A stretch of DNA of 64,000 nucleotides from Panacagrimonas sp052387695 (GTDB lineage: Bacteria; Pseudomonadota; Gammaproteobacteria; Nevskiales; Nevskiaceae). Below the pieces are notes generated by a model. It did not search any database, was not told the origin of the DNA, and worked only from the letters and a program-made list of their open reading frames with translations. The DNA lies in the NCBI GenBank assembly GCA_052387695.1, contig JBQTIX010000047.1, positions 1-64,000 on the forward strand, written 5' to 3'. Shown here one piece after another: positions 35,901-44,285 of this stretch. Every line of letters begins with the position of its first letter. Position 1 is the first letter of the stretch. The position numbers and the translations under genes were made by a program.

Positions 35901-38275
35901 ACAAGCACGAGGCCGCCGAAGGATTCCTGCTAACAGGAGTACTGGCGTTGCTGTCGCTGGGTTGGCGTTCGCGAGGAATAGATGCGTCGAGTGTGACCGC
36001 GCAGGACTTGTTGGACGCCTGCGCTGACCGGGTTCCAAAGACGATCCTCGGCGACGTTCATCCTGAATTGTCCGCGCTCGATACGGTCTTGCACGTCGCC
36101 GCGTTGGCGCGGCGACTTACCCAGCCGGGTCTTCGAAGCGCTTGGGAGGAGGGCCGAATCGCATCCCGATCTCTGGATTGCGCCCGCGCGTCGGAGCTGC
36201 GGTCGAGTGACTGGTTAGGGCCGATCGTTGTCGTGCCGGAAGACGTGAGGCCCTCAAGCGGCGGAACTGGACCAAACGTAAAAGTCGCGACTGGCGATGC
36301 GGCATTCCTGCGATGGATGCGGGGTTTTGTGCACGAACGAATTCGTCAGAAGGGAGGGGCCATGAGCCATTCCCGAATTGCGGACGCGATCGAGAAGAAG
36401 TTGACGGGCGCAGGTGGCTGCAGTGGTACCGCTTCGGTGTTGGTTCGCGTCGTTGTCCAGTGGCTGAGACGTCCGGAGTCCAGAAAGCAACTTCGACTGA
36501 GGTCGATCTACACCTATCTGGTTGCGATCCTTGAGCCGATGCTAAGGCAGATTGGGAGTAACGATCTTGTCCGTCTCGATGCGGAATCGCTCGAAGATAT
36601 CGTGACGCGCATAGTGCTTAGCGCGCGCGTAAAAAACCGTGAGCGAGTGCTGCGCGTCATGCAGGAGGTTCTTGCGGAGGTAGAGACGCTGGGAGGCGCA
36701 CGACTCGAAGAGGCCGCAATCGCCGATCTCCTCCCGACTTTCGTGGCACCTGCGTTCCCCTACCTGATAACTGCAAAAGAGCACGACAACGCGCGGGTGC
36801 AGCTGCAGCATTGGAAGGAGGGCGCAGCCAACCGCTTCGTCGAGGCGAGCTCCGACCGAATGAATCTTCAGGACTGCGCGGGCGCGTTGCGACTCCTCCC
36901 ATGCTCGAGGTACGGCCTCCGCGCGGGCGAGGGTATGTCACGTCGCCGGGAAGACTTCATCGCAACGCCTGACGGTCTTACGCTTCTTGTCCGTCCGCGT
37001 CGCTCAAATCCGCTCAAAACACTGTCGTCCAGCCGTGCGATTGATTTACTCGATTTGTGTCCAGAAGAGACCCTGGAGTACCAGCGCTGGCTCAGTGCTG
37101 GGCACGACGGGAATTGCCGACGGCATGCAGATAGACGGTCTCTTGTTACTCCCGGCGGGCTCGAGCTAGGTAATGAGGACGCTATACGCCTCACGCGCGC
37201 AGCACTTTCGATCGCCGTCAGGGGAGATGGCTCGCGATACCATGCAGGGCGACACGCGATCAGTTGTTCTGCTCTGGTCAACATCATGCCCCAACACTTT
37301 GGGGTTCACTCGTACCGCGCTCTCGGTGTTCCACCATTTCTTGCGCAACTTTCGGCGCTGCCCAGCAGCATCCAACTACAGGCGGTGGCACGTGTCCTTG
37401 GCCAAGCTACGCCGCTGACGACGCTCACCCACTACGCCCATCTAATTGGCTACCTCGAAGGTTCAGATCGCGGCTGGCCCCTGCCAATGACGCAGGGGCT
37501 CTCCGCCATCGCACTGATTCGCCACGGTGCTCTGCGAACAATGCTTTCGCGTGCAAAAATTAAAGCCAGGAATGCGACGCCCCACTCTTTGATTGATCTT
37601 CTTGGCATTCAGGCGCCGTCGGTGCCGCTTCCTAACGGCTCGAGAGAATTCGTGCCCTCACTTTCGCTGCCAACTGCGCTCAGATCGAAGAAATCAGTTG
37701 GAAGTTATCAACTAATCGGTGAATTACTGATTGGGATTGCCTCTGGCGATTCCGTGCAAGCAGTAATGTCGGAGTATGGGCTCTCTGACGAGTATTTTGA
37801 CGTGGTAGTGAACGAGACATTGGTACTGCAGGAGCAGTACCGCTACCAACTCCTTTTGCGAAATCGCCTTGGGGTGGTGGAGTCCGCGGGGCGGATTCCG
37901 CGAATCAATGGCGTGAAAGACATCCTTAAAAGGTGCGACCTACAGGCGGCCGAATTTCCGCAGGACTGGGAATTCTTTGCCAATGCACTGGAAAGTCAAA
38001 CGAGACTCGATGGTTCAGTTCTGATCACGACATCGCATCGTCAGGAATGCGTATCAAAGACGATGGGGGTGATCCTTGGAAAGGAAGTGATAACCAGCAA
38101 ACTGCAGGATGGGCGCTTACGTCTGGACCATGACGTGAAGGTCGAAGCGGGTGCTGTGCGCGGTCGCAAGAGGTCGGTGATCGCATTTAGCTTTTTCGTG
38201 GTGTTGCTGGTGCGACGCTTGCGAGATCGCCATCAACCTGTCGTCGCGCCTAGTCCGCCTCTAGCGGTAGCGTGA
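32978..38275 (+). CDS. Giant protein with two tyrosine-recombinase-like catalytic domains
   Basis: A 1765-residue protein, four to five times the size of ordinary tyrosine recombinases. The C-terminal catalytic domain looks complete: box-I arginine in RYGLRAGEGMSRRREDF (R1315), lysine in NPLKTLSSSR (K1347), H1422-A-G-R1425-H, a glutamine where box III normally has histidine (VLGQATP, Q1476) and the nucleophile in TTLTHYAHL (Y1486). A second, N-terminal domain has AHRLTYHLGMLRLGDF (R538), LRHRFTT (R678) and MGHS (H701), but no tyrosine at the expected place, so it is probably structural. The remaining 1000 or so residues match nothing I recognise. The start at ATG 32978 lacks a clear ribosome-binding site. 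The 3' end overlaps the convergent helicase gene by 15 bases. Confidence 0.8.
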   Translation: MISAPTTPAPSPKEISNALRLTIKWPLAALFLGADGVEKWAVLAASLGADSPSEEPAPSLDLVFGFSRRQEHWHWLGVAVLAGDGSPRIKGNGAKLGKKALRRLATSPGKKQVTAGKAVAHIDRCLKSGTDPSEIDFSQIQGLSSWEGAALRYALVLLTGSSQLKPTYESASGAHANSRQLPTLWFGIPVHSVRTNGPDLPLEDLYDEPALIRVPNNDESGEKGPDAVTGSPIYEQWLAESCHTVHLAGALLPGTQRTFARGEVLSLVCALAATWSDREATEAIRLCALAYALSLLTGSSRRSVVSAMARLALRPQDQNENWLSAEAFRVRIPHHQAFGKPVPRSQPSLLPTSTEFWLPLPSLIRSALADLGKFGPTISSLTEHGWNAHFELLKQRLEGAAPRFSEARLRHVMPVAIWINSGDTVRTQMISGQLLDHPSAALHYYAFSVRELVQSYLAGIKSWLPDDWGVASPSFGEADEALIGAPNAAICDDALRSAVAALLQSDQRRAKSLDDLVDSYNRLVGITVAMFAAATAHRLTYHLGMLRLGDFILDLPVPRSPGDTADSSTSCALTIFADKLTDNGLVYRVAAVPPMLKKQILELMAAIRNLRGAFASSLYGRRSAESLARIEAGQASLFQVIDRQHRKGQAAAYRVRRFRRRDLRILWPELQIPVEHLRHRFTTIARRNGLVPDDLRRQMGHSIEAVPFGSTDPDSAMEFVRRASGPIEAALRGDGWETIRLNAREDSVPAVPSSSCAEVLHIEEAILGHAARRWARFRHLIGTQRNQRRPEVVAIIDQLTSRSEGEGAGSEPQSVQSSSKRDRIATQLAKSCSEPVMQPEMSKILRTWARSQKRSGRWNAPLPSMSFRKRVEPPLITPAATRAYATASRLLSFAESQDLTSGKDAKSVTSEMLVLAVIELSIRGGLTSADRLLRCIRALGNAQQYGTNSDQVVVPLGEVLQINEASGIQPATSGDKHEAAEGFLLTGVLALLSLGWRSRGIDASSVTAQDLLDACADRVPKTILGDVHPELSALDTVLHVAALARRLTQPGLRSAWEEGRIASRSLDCARASELRSSDWLGPIVVVPEDVRPSSGGTGPNVKVATGDAAFLRWMRGFVHERIRQKGGAMSHSRIADAIEKKLTGAGGCSGTASVLVRVVVQWLRRPESRKQLRLRSIYTYLVAILEPMLRQIGSNDLVRLDAESLEDIVTRIVLSARVKNRERVLRVMQEVLAEVETLGGARLEEAAIADLLPTFVAPAFPYLITAKEHDNARVQLQHWKEGAANRFVEASSDRMNLQDCAGALRLLPCSRYGLRAGEGMSRRREDFIATPDGLTLLVRPRRSNPLKTLSSSRAIDLLDLCPEETLEYQRWLSAGHDGNCRRHADRRSLVTPGGLELGNEDAIRLTRAALSIAVRGDGSRYHAGRHAISCSALVNIMPQHFGVHSYRALGVPPFLAQLSALPSSIQLQAVARVLGQATPLTTLTHYAHLIGYLEGSDRGWPLPMTQGLSAIALIRHGALRTMLSRAKIKARNATPHSLIDLLGIQAPSVPLPNGSREFVPSLSLPTALRSKKSVGSYQLIGELLIGIASGDSVQAVMSEYGLSDEYFDVVVNETLVLQEQYRYQLLLRNRLGVVESAGRIPRINGVKDILKRCDLQAAEFPQDWEFFANALESQTRLDGSVLITTSHRQECVSKTMGVILGKEVITSKLQDGRLRLDHDVKVEAGAVRGRKRSVIAFSFFVVLLVRRLRDRHQPVVAPSPPLAVA

Positions 38276-40030
38276 TCGTCGCGCGTTACGGGTCGATGGG
38301 CGCGGTGCAACGCCGGACTCGCGGAGGTACCGACTGGGACCGTGGGCTTTCTCGTATGACATCACCAACTGGACCTTCGCCCGCGTGAAGCCGACGTAGT
38401 GCAGGCGACGTTCCTCCGCAACATCGCAGTCAGCATCATCATCAATCCTGGCATCCAGACCGCAGATCCAGACACGGTCAAACTCAAGGCCCTTGGCACT
38501 ATGCATGGTCGAGAGGGTTACCACCCCTTGTGGTTTATCTGCCCTGAGCTTCCGGCACAGGATCCGGTTCGCAATGCCTCCTCTCCGCTTCTCTAAGCAG
38601 GTCGCCAATGCGCTGAAGAGTCGCTCCTCCCTGTTGCCCACAAATGGCTCTACCCATTTTGCAATGTCTTCAACTACCGACTTGGTGGCGTCGCGATGAT
38701 TGTTGAACCATGCTGACCACCGCCGTGGCAATTCTAGCAACGCAATTTTCTGCTCCCGCGACAAGTTCAGTGTTTGCGATTCAACCCAGGTGGGCCAGAC
38801 ATGATTTCCATATACGGGGTCGGAGGTAAAAGCGGGCGGATCTCCGGCCGCGTTGATCCGCAGATCGATCATGGCTCTCTGGAGTTCTGCTGTCGGCTCG
38901 GGAACAAGTAGAGAACGCAGGAGAGCGAGCAGTGCGGCGCCGAGCCCGGATTGCCAGATGTCACTGTCTGAATCAATCCAATATGGAATTCCGCGCTGGC
39001 TGAGGGAGATTGCCATGTGTGCGAGCTCGTTATTGGTACGCGCAAGTACTGCCCACTCACCAGGAGAGTCCTTCGTCGCAAGTGCGGCACGTAGTAGTTC
39101 GTCTTCCGGTGTGTGCGCTGAGTAGACGGTTACCTCGCCATCAACGTGAGCCTGACAGCAGACGTTTTTGTCGATGCGCTGCTGGTCGTGGCGAATGAGC
39201 GCCTGTGCAACCTCAACGATCTTGGGTCCGCTTCGGAAGTTGTCCTCGAGGACGAACTGCCGGACGGGTTTCAAAGCATCCGTGTAACGATGCAATCCAT
39301 GCACGCCGAGCGCGTGGCGGAAGCCATAGATAGACTGGTCGTCGTCTGCGACCATAGTTGTATTCAATCCGGACGCAGCTTGGTGCAGGACCCACTCCAA
39401 CTGCCATTCGTCTATATCCTGAGCTTCATCGATCAGGAGGTGGTGTGCCGGAAGCGGCATAACGGACTTGTCCAGCACGACACGTTTGATTAGGTCGGCA
39501 AAGTCGAACTTTTTGAGCGTTTGTAGGCGGTTCGCATACGCCGCGAGCAGCGCGACTTGGTGCGGCTTGAAGACATTCGATTTTCTGGCGCCACTAAGCT
39601 CCAAGGTGGCTCTGGCCTCTGTAACGGTAGACCTCCAATTGCAGGTCGCCATGGCGTCGCGCAGGAAGCGGTCCTGCTCAGCCGGGACCAAAATGTCGGA
39701 CGACGGGATGCTCAAGCCGGAAAGCCGAAGTAACCGGAGCGACAGGTTGTGAAATGTCCCGACCACGCAGCGGTTCTTGTCCGCTCCTCCGCGAAGAAGG
39801 CGATCGTGGACCTCATTTGCTGAGGCGCGAGTAAAAGTTACAACAGCGATGCCGTAGTCCGGGGTGGCGCTAAGGAGATGCTGACCGCGCGCCACGATCG
39901 TGCTGGTCTTGCCGCTGCCGGGGCCAGCCAGCACGAGTGAATGCGCCGCAGATGATGTCGCTGCTGCGTGCTGACTCTTGGTCAGTCCCGACAGTAGCGA
40001 GGTTGGTTCCGAATGGGGCTGAGATGACAT
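38261..40030 (-). CDS. UvrD/Rep-type superfamily 1 DNA helicase
   Basis: A 589-residue SF1A helicase with all main motifs: Walker A LAGPGSGKTST, VVTFTRASANEV, Walker B LLIDEAQDIDE, ADDDQSIYGFRHA, LEDNFRSGP, STMHSAKGLEFDRVW and RRLHYVGFTRAK. It is shorter than UvrD (about 720) and lacks a nuclease domain. Housekeeping members unwind DNA in repair; island-borne ones serve replication, transfer or defence. It lies 73 bp downstream of a 225-residue unknown on the same strand and overlaps the recombinase gene tail to tail, so the three form one block. Confidence 0.9.
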   Translation of the reverse strand: MSSQPHSEPTSLLSGLTKSQHAAATSSAAHSLVLAGPGSGKTSTIVARGQHLLSATPDYGIAVVTFTRASANEVHDRLLRGGADKNRCVVGTFHNLSLRLLRLSGLSIPSSDILVPAEQDRFLRDAMATCNWRSTVTEARATLELSGARKSNVFKPHQVALLAAYANRLQTLKKFDFADLIKRVVLDKSVMPLPAHHLLIDEAQDIDEWQLEWVLHQAASGLNTTMVADDDQSIYGFRHALGVHGLHRYTDALKPVRQFVLEDNFRSGPKIVEVAQALIRHDQQRIDKNVCCQAHVDGEVTVYSAHTPEDELLRAALATKDSPGEWAVLARTNNELAHMAISLSQRGIPYWIDSDSDIWQSGLGAALLALLRSLLVPEPTAELQRAMIDLRINAAGDPPAFTSDPVYGNHVWPTWVESQTLNLSREQKIALLELPRRWSAWFNNHRDATKSVVEDIAKWVEPFVGNREERLFSALATCLEKRRGGIANRILCRKLRADKPQGVVTLSTMHSAKGLEFDRVWICGLDARIDDDADCDVAEERRLHYVGFTRAKVQLVMSYEKAHGPSRYLRESGVAPRPSTRNARRSRYR

Positions 40031-40103
40031 GCGTTCGACCTTCGCGGAGTGATGTGCGCAGCGTAGTTGAGGGCGTCAGCGGATTGCCTTTTTCGCGCAG
40101 CGG

Positions 40104-40781
40104 TTACCAGTGCAAGTAGCGATCAGGGATCGCCGGCGCGTTCAGTTGCACCGGGCATCCGATAGAAGTTGGGTGACGCCGCAACACCGCATGGTGGGCG
40201 GCGACTCCCCAACGCGCCGCCAAGCCGAGCACGGGTGCGATGATGCGTTGCACGCTGCAGCGCAGACTTTCGCCAACGAAGATAGAGCGTTCGTTGGCCA
40301 GAAATATCGGCTCCTCGGCGATCAGTGAGTACATCACGCTCTCCCAAGCGCTCGTGGAATCATGTGCGAGCTCTCCGGATTTCGGGTCGTTAATCGACGC
40401 GTTCCAATTTAGCCAATTGATCAACTGCTGGTCGCTGGCCCGTATCTCCGCGCGCAAATTCAACTTGCCAAGTGCGTTGAGAAGCACCTGTGCTGGATAG
40501 AGCCGTTTCGCTATTGGTAATCGGCGCGGCAATGCTCCCGCGACGATCTTCTTGAAGACGTCAGTCAACGTGGCCGCGCGTGACAGGATTTCATCAGTGT
40601 GAACAGCGATGAGGTACCCCTGCGACCGCAACCACAGTTGCCCGGTGGGACCCGCAAGGCTGGAATCCAATCCAACGATGGAAGCTTCAAGCTGGTGTTG
40701 AATGCCAAGGATGCGGTGCAGATGATGATTAAGGGCGGGTACCTGATGCTTAGGAAGGTTTAGATTTGAAAGCTGATTCAT
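40104..40781 (-). CDS. Unknown 225-residue protein upstream of the helicase
   Basis: No family recognised. The start ATG 40781 has GGAG 8 bases upstream. The protein is predicted soluble, with patches such as GLDSSLAGPTGQLWLRSQGY, INWLNWNASINDPKSGEL and LAARWGVAAHHAVLRRHP. There is no signal peptide, zinc cluster or nucleotide-binding loop. Codon use is less GC-rich than the chromosomal genes. Its position as the first gene before the helicase suggests a partner or regulator in the same system. Confidence 0.7.
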   Translation of the reverse strand: MNQLSNLNLPKHQVPALNHHLHRILGIQHQLEASIVGLDSSLAGPTGQLWLRSQGYLIAVHTDEILSRAATLTDVFKKIVAGALPRRLPIAKRLYPAQVLLNALGKLNLRAEIRASDQQLINWLNWNASINDPKSGELAHDSTSAWESVMYSLIAEEPIFLANERSIFVGESLRCSVQRIIAPVLGLAARWGVAAHHAVLRRHPTSIGCPVQLNAPAIPDRYLHW

Positions 40782-41169
40782 GGACGATCTCCGGTGGACC
40801 GGTTCAATCTAACGGTGCCGTTTAGTTGCTCGCCATATATCGATGCGATTCGACAGCACTCGGTCGAGGTCGTGCGAATCGCAGTTTGATAAGCGATTGA
40901 TAATGAATATAAATAGCCGCGTCTGATTCATGATCGCCGATGATTTTACTCGGCCACGCATCAGTTCAATTCCGGATTATGGGGCCCACATTTCGGCGCC
41001 GAACTTCAGCACGCATGCCCAAACTGAACCCCGAACGCGCAGAACCGCCAGAGCTGGTCCTGGGAATCTGCACGATGGCGTAGGTGGAAGTTCTGCTCTT
41101 TGATGGGATGATGTGCCTCGTATCAGAGCAGACATGAGCTGAAGGACTCGCCGGAACCACTCACCGGCG
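40782..41169. promoter_or_regulatory. Non-genic A+T-rich gap with inverted repeat
   Basis: No gene is seen. GCGATTCG (40845-40852) and CGAATCGC (40875-40882) form an 8-bp inverted repeat about 65-100 bp upstream of the minus-strand unknown gene, next to an A+T-rich stretch (40886-40915). This is a plausible operator or promoter zone for the unknown/helicase pair. The right part leads into IS remnants. Confidence 0.4.
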
Positions 41170-41298
41170 TTCACGGCCAAAGTGGCACTGGCCGCGTAAA
41201 AGGCGACGCCATGCTGGCGGAGCTGGCAAATGCTTCGACGTGCATCCGAATCAGATCGCGACGTGGAAGGAGCAGCTGGTGGCCAGTGCTACGAGCGC
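41170..41298 (+). pseudogene. IS3-family orfA remnant
   Basis: Three pieces of the IS3 OrfA N-terminus survive in different frames: FTAKVALAA (41170-41196), KGDAMLAELAN (about 41199-41231) and FDVHPNQIATWKEQLVA (about 41234-41284). Two small frameshifts separate them. The third piece runs without a stop into an IS21-type sequence, so the fragment was cut by a later rearrangement. Confidence 0.7.
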
Positions 41299-42460
41299 CT
41301 ACGAATACGCGACATGGAAGAAAGCCAAGGCGCACCTCGACTATCACGTCGAGATCGAGCGCCGGTATTACTCGGTCCCGCATGCGCTGATCAGCAAGAC
41401 CGTCGACGTGCGACTTACCGCGACCGGCGTGGAGATCTTCCATCGCGGCCAACGAGTCGCCGTCCACCTGCGCTCGGGCATCCGCGGCGGCTTCACCGCG
41501 ACCGCCGAGCATCGTCCGCCGAGGCATCAGGCCGTCGTCGAGCTTTCACACGAGCGCCTGCTGCGTGACGCCGAGCGCATCGGACCTTTCACCGCCGCTG
41601 TGATCCGTCAGCAGGTGCACGGCCGCGTGCATCCCGAGCAAACCCTGCGCCGCTCGCTGGGAATTCTGCGCCTGGCCAAGGACTTTGATCCGGCCCGGCT
41701 GGAAGCGGCCTGCGAGCGCGCACTCGCCTTGGGCTGCACTAGCTATCGCACGCTGCGTGCGCTGATCCAGGCACCCGTGCAATCGACGCTTCCCGGTTTA
41801 TCCATCCCCGCGCACGACGACCTGCGCGGGCCGTCGTACTACCAGTCAGGAGAGTCCTCTTGCTACAACATCCCCTGTTTGATCAGCTTCACGTACTACG
41901 TCTGCGCGGCATGCCTGGAAGACCTCGATATGCGCACGCCGCGCGGCCTGCAGAAAACCACACTGGCACCGATCACGAACATGGCCTGGATTACCGAGCA
42001 CCTCAACGTGCTGATCTGCAGCCCCACCGGTGTCGGCAAGTCCTGGATCGCCTGTGCGATCGGACACGCCGCCTGTCGCATCGATCACACCGTGCGCTTC
42101 TACCGTCTGCCGCGCCTGATCGTCGAACTCACGCGCGCCACCGCGATGAACAACCGATCCAGCTTCTTCCGCAACCTCGCCAAAGTCGATCTGCTGATGC
42201 TCGACGACTTCGGCCTGGCACCGCTCACCGAGCAGACGCGACGCGATCTGCTGGAAATCCTTGATGATCGCTATGACAAGAAATCCACGCTGATCACCAG
42301 CCAGCTTCCCGTCGAACAGTGGCACGCCTACCTCGGCGATCCGACACTCGCCGACGCCATCCTCGATCGCGTCGTGCACAACAGCTACCGCCTCAACCTC
42401 ACCGGCGAATCGATGCGAAAGAAGAAGACCACGAAGTCGGCAGCCACACTGTCGAATTGA
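41240..42460 (+). pseudogene. IS21-family istA-istB remnant fused in one frame
   Basis: After the IS3 fragment the frame gives the C-terminal part of the IstA transposase (WKKAKAHLDYHVEIERRYYS to SYRTLRALIQ), without its DDE catalytic core. The istB start (TTG 41860, preceded by AGGAGA) lies in another frame (LLQHPLFDQLHVLRLRGM). A deletion near 41915 removed roughly 65 IstB codons and shifted frame, so the IstB ATPase (CSPTGVGKSW, LLMLDDFGLAPLT, STLITSQLPVEQWH) now continues the IstA frame. The 406-codon open frame is therefore an accident of two truncations. No active transposase is expected. Confidence 0.85.
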
Positions 42461-42528
42461 CGGGAATCACCCGCTTACCCAAAGTACATTCGTCCCGCTC
42501 TCCACTGGACCGGCTTGCGCCGGAACCC

Positions 42529-42576
42529 TGGACCGACATCACGCGGACTCGTGGACCGACATCCGCGGAATACGCA
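42529..42576. repeat. IS21-type right-end repeats
   Basis: TGGACCGACATCACGCGGA (42529-42547) and TGGACCGACATCCGCGGA (42552-42569) are near-identical direct repeats, as expected for multiple transposase-binding sites at IS21 ends. The sequence TACGCA (42571-42576), ending in the CA typical of IS21 termini, is the probable element boundary. The left end is lost. Confidence 0.65.
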
Positions 42577-42763
42577 GTCTGCGCCGCAAGGGATTTTCTA
42601 CTGTCATCTACCGGCAACCATGCGACAGTTCGGGATCACGTTAAACCGACGCCGCGAGTACACTAGCGCGGTCGACGAGTTCTCAGAATGGTTTTCTGAA
42701 ATCCGGTGCCAAACGGGTGAGAGTCGCTGACGCCATTGAGATTCTCAGCGATCGAGGACGCGG

Positions 42764-43642
42764 ATGGGCGAGGGAGACTGGTTCAGGAGCTTCTGCGCAA
42801 ACTTGCGCATCAGTGTAGATACGCGCAGCACCATTGCTTATCGAACGGGACGCATAGTCGGGCAACTCAACACTGATTTTCGACAGCTCGACTCGAAGAC
42901 GGGCTATCGCTTCTACGTCGGCTCTTACGGGCGGTCGACCGCGATACCAAGTGTGAGTGACGTGGACTTGATTTACGAGCTCCCGGCCGCGCTCTATGCC
43001 CGCTTCAACGCCTACGCTTTGAATGGCCAATCGGCCTTGCTTGCTCAAGTTAGAACGTCAATTCAGAACACGTACCCGAACACGAAGATTGGCGGGGACG
43101 GCCAGGTCGTCGTCGTCCAATTCGATGACGGGGTCAAGCTGGAGGTGCTGCCGGCATTCGTGAACACCGCTGGCACGTACACCTTCGCAGACTCGAACGG
43201 CGGAGGATCGTGGCGTGCGTGCTCACCGAAGCAGGAGATGAGTGCGTTTAGCGGTCGAGACACAGCGTGCATGGGAAATCTTGTCGAGCTCTCGAGAATG
43301 GCCCGAGCGTGGCGCGACTACTGTACCGTCTCGATCAGTGGGATGCTGATCGACACCTTGGCATTTCAGTTCATCGACTCCTGGACATATAAAGCGCAGT
43401 CGTACAGCTTTTACGATTGGATGACTCGGGACTTTTTCGCTTTCCTGGCAGAGCAAAGCGCGGCTCAGTCATATTGGTCAGCGCCGGGTAGCGCGTCTCG
43501 AGTTCACGGGGGTGGCTTCCAGTACAAAGCTCGTCAAGCCGAGCTTCGGACCAAGGAAGCGATCGCCCATCAACTGGCGGGCCACGACTACTCCGCCAAG
43601 CAAACTTACAGAGGTCTCTATGGAACCGATTTCCCCAGCTAA
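42764..43642 (+). CDS. CD-NTase (SMODS-type cyclic oligonucleotide synthase) of CBASS
   Basis: A 292-residue nucleotidyltransferase of the DNA polymerase beta fold. The GS motif and metal-binding acids are clear: GSYGRSTAIPSVSDVDL (G53-S54, D66, D68) and the third acid in KLEVLPAF (E127). Such enzymes make cyclic di- or trinucleotides on phage infection and trigger a partner effector. The next gene, overlapping by 23 bases, encodes a two-TM SLATT protein, the expected effector. The ATG at 42764 has GAGG about 7 bases upstream. No Cap2/Cap3-type ancillary genes are adjacent, so this is a minimal type I layout. The nucleotide product cannot be deduced. Confidence 0.88.
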   Translation: MGEGDWFRSFCANLRISVDTRSTIAYRTGRIVGQLNTDFRQLDSKTGYRFYVGSYGRSTAIPSVSDVDLIYELPAALYARFNAYALNGQSALLAQVRTSIQNTYPNTKIGGDGQVVVVQFDDGVKLEVLPAFVNTAGTYTFADSNGGGSWRACSPKQEMSAFSGRDTACMGNLVELSRMARAWRDYCTVSISGMLIDTLAFQFIDSWTYKAQSYSFYDWMTRDFFAFLAEQSAAQSYWSAPGSASRVHGGGFQYKARQAELRTKEAIAHQLAGHDYSAKQTYRGLYGTDFPS

Positions 43643-44195
43643 TGCAGCGGAGTCGACCGCGCTAGAGGCGCAACTGCGGGAAATCTATGGACGTGCGGCG
43701 TACACGCAGAAGACGCACGAGAAAATGGCCGATCATTACATCGCGCGGTACAAGTGCCTCAAGATTATTGAGATAACCCTATCCGCGATCACTACGGGCA
43801 GCCTTCTGACTGCGCTGATCGGCGACTCGCAGTTGGCAACGGGAATCGGCGCCGTCTCGTCCGCAATTCTTCTCGGCATTACGTTGTATTTCAAAGAGGC
43901 GTCGCTTGGTGAAAGCGCGCAGCTCCATACCGAAGTCGGTGCGAAGCTGTGGGGTGCAAGAGAGGCGCTGCTGAGCCTTTTGGTAGATATGAAAGACGGA
44001 CGTCCAGAGTGCGAGATTCGTCTGGACCGCGATCGCCTGAACCTTGCACTTGAGGAGATCTACAAAGCCGCGCCGAGAACAAATGCACGGGCATACGCAG
44101 CGGCGCAGAAAGCTTTGAAAGATGCAGAAGAACTGTTCTTCTCCGACGAAGAGTTGAACAAGATGCTGCCAAAGGCGTTGCGGAGGAAGGTCTAA
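43620..44195 (+). CDS. SLATT-domain membrane effector of CBASS
   Basis: A 191-residue protein with the SLATT pattern: a charged N-terminal helix (EAQLREIYGRAAYTQKTHEK), two adjacent hydrophobic segments (about 47-67 and 72-90), and a cytoplasmic helical tail (LRDRLNLALEEIYKAA-like region, then KALKDAEELFF). SLATT proteins next to SMODS nucleotidyltransferases are regarded as pore-forming or membrane-disrupting effectors. I start at ATG 43620 (GAGG 6 bases upstream), inside the end of the CD-NTase gene; the longer upstream frame shadows that gene. Effector action is inferred from family and linkage. Confidence 0.85.
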   Translation: MEPISPANAAESTALEAQLREIYGRAAYTQKTHEKMADHYIARYKCLKIIEITLSAITTGSLLTALIGDSQLATGIGAVSSAILLGITLYFKEASLGESAQLHTEVGAKLWGAREALLSLLVDMKDGRPECEIRLDRDRLNLALEEIYKAAPRTNARAYAAAQKALKDAEELFFSDEELNKMLPKALRRKV

Positions 44196-44285
44196 CGACG
44201 CTTGGATCCACCAATCAGAAAGTAACGGATTGCCGCGCTGCGTATGCCCAACGGCTCTAAACTTTCACGGTGCGCGAGTTAGCGA

